A stretch of 42,841 nt of DNA. Source: Ligilactobacillus murinus DSM 20452 = NBRC 14221. Its GTDB lineage: Bacteria > Bacillota > Bacilli > Lactobacillales > Lactobacillaceae. Positions within the stretch are counted from its first letter, which is position 1. Every line of letters starts with the position of its first letter. The translations under genes were made by a program, and so were the position numbers. The notes under the pieces are model-generated. The model saw only the letters and a program-made list of their open reading frames with translations, made no database searches and had not been told where the DNA came from. Location of the stretch: NCBI RefSeq assembly GCF_001591685.1, contig NZ_BCVJ01000011.1, positions 1 through 42,841 on the forward strand. Direction: 5' to 3'. Positions 42,743-42,841 of this stretch are shown in pieces.

Positions 42743-42841
42743 TATTTTTCTACATGAGGATGGTTTACGTAGTTGGGGAGAATCCGCATGAAATAAGGGT
42801 TTATAGGGGATGCTGAGCAAGTTTTAGTTAGTATACCTACA
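42739..42841 (-). CDS. Open frame entering from the right edge through IR-R (unknown, partial)
   Basis: On the minus strand a frame is open from the window edge, giving GILTKTCSASPINPYFMRIL then PNYVNHPHVEKY and a stop inside the end of the recombinase gene. Within IR-R it encodes LPNYVNHPH, the same frame in which IR-L encodes LSNNVSHPH. It is too short to assign; it could be the 3' end of a target gene of the recombinase, or chance. Confidence 0.3.
   Translation of the reverse strand, partial: VGILTKTCSASPINPYFMRILPNYVNHPHVEKY
42753..42780 (-). repeat. Right inverted repeat (IR-R) of the recombinase module
   Basis: The partner of IR-L in opposite orientation, 10 bases after the recombinase stop. 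The unit between repeats (41784-42752, 969 bp) contains only the recombinase. Confidence 0.9.

Noticed and set aside
1-42841. CRISPR array, tRNA, rRNA or prophage structural genes
   Set aside because: No regularly spaced repeats, no tRNA cloverleaf with CCA end and no phage structural proteins were seen. The recombinase alone is not evidence of a prophage.

Overview
The window comes from a low-GC Gram-positive chromosome, most likely a Lactobacillaceae species; Ligilactobacillus is my best guess from gene content, codon use and AT-rich leaders, but that genus is an inference. Synteny blocks known from Bacillus and lactobacilli are present: prsA-yhaH-hit-ecsAB; ytmP-trmB-ytpP-ytpR-sftA-murC; polA-mutM-coaE-nrdR-dnaB-dnaI-thrS; and metNIQ behind a T-box.

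Layout. 1-0.9 kb: the end of a MerR-type regulator and an RNase H. 0.97-5.3 kb: PrsA foldase, a YtxH-type protein and a HIT protein on the minus strand, then a shortened acetyltransferase and EcsAB on the plus strand. 5.3-14.8 kb: YtmP-like kinase fold, TrmB, thioredoxin-like protein, YtpR, SftA-type translocase and MurC. An uncharacterised esterase / esterase / ATP-grasp cassette (10.3-13.4 kb) sits between sftA and murC. 14.9-18 kb: membrane glycerophosphodiesterase, a MaoC-like protein and a Bax-inhibitor-1 protein. 18-27.3 kb: replication, repair and coenzyme A operon ending in thrS, which has its own Thr T-box. 27.3-31.7 kb: a Met T-box, a methionine-type ABC importer and an M20 peptidase.

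31.7-42.8 kb is more variable. It holds a secreted protein, a truncated gene abutting a deleted IS3-family element, an Rrf2 regulator, a second M20 peptidase, oleate hydratase, a chimeric and frameshifted HTH/MupG pseudogene under a NagR-like operator, Dps, an ACT-domain protein, an HNH-like cysteine protein and small membrane proteins. The last gene is a tyrosine recombinase lying between 28-bp imperfect inverted repeats, with an open frame running off the right edge through one repeat.

The most unusual observations are the inverted-repeat-flanked recombinase (a likely invertible module), the window-wide enrichment of GATC made by pairing G-ending codons with Ile ATC, the HTH/MupG fusion pseudogene, the esterase/ATP-grasp cassette, a MetQ-type protein without a lipobox cysteine, and a hairpin between the Shine-Dalgarno sequence and start codon of trmB. 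No tRNA, rRNA or CRISPR array was seen.
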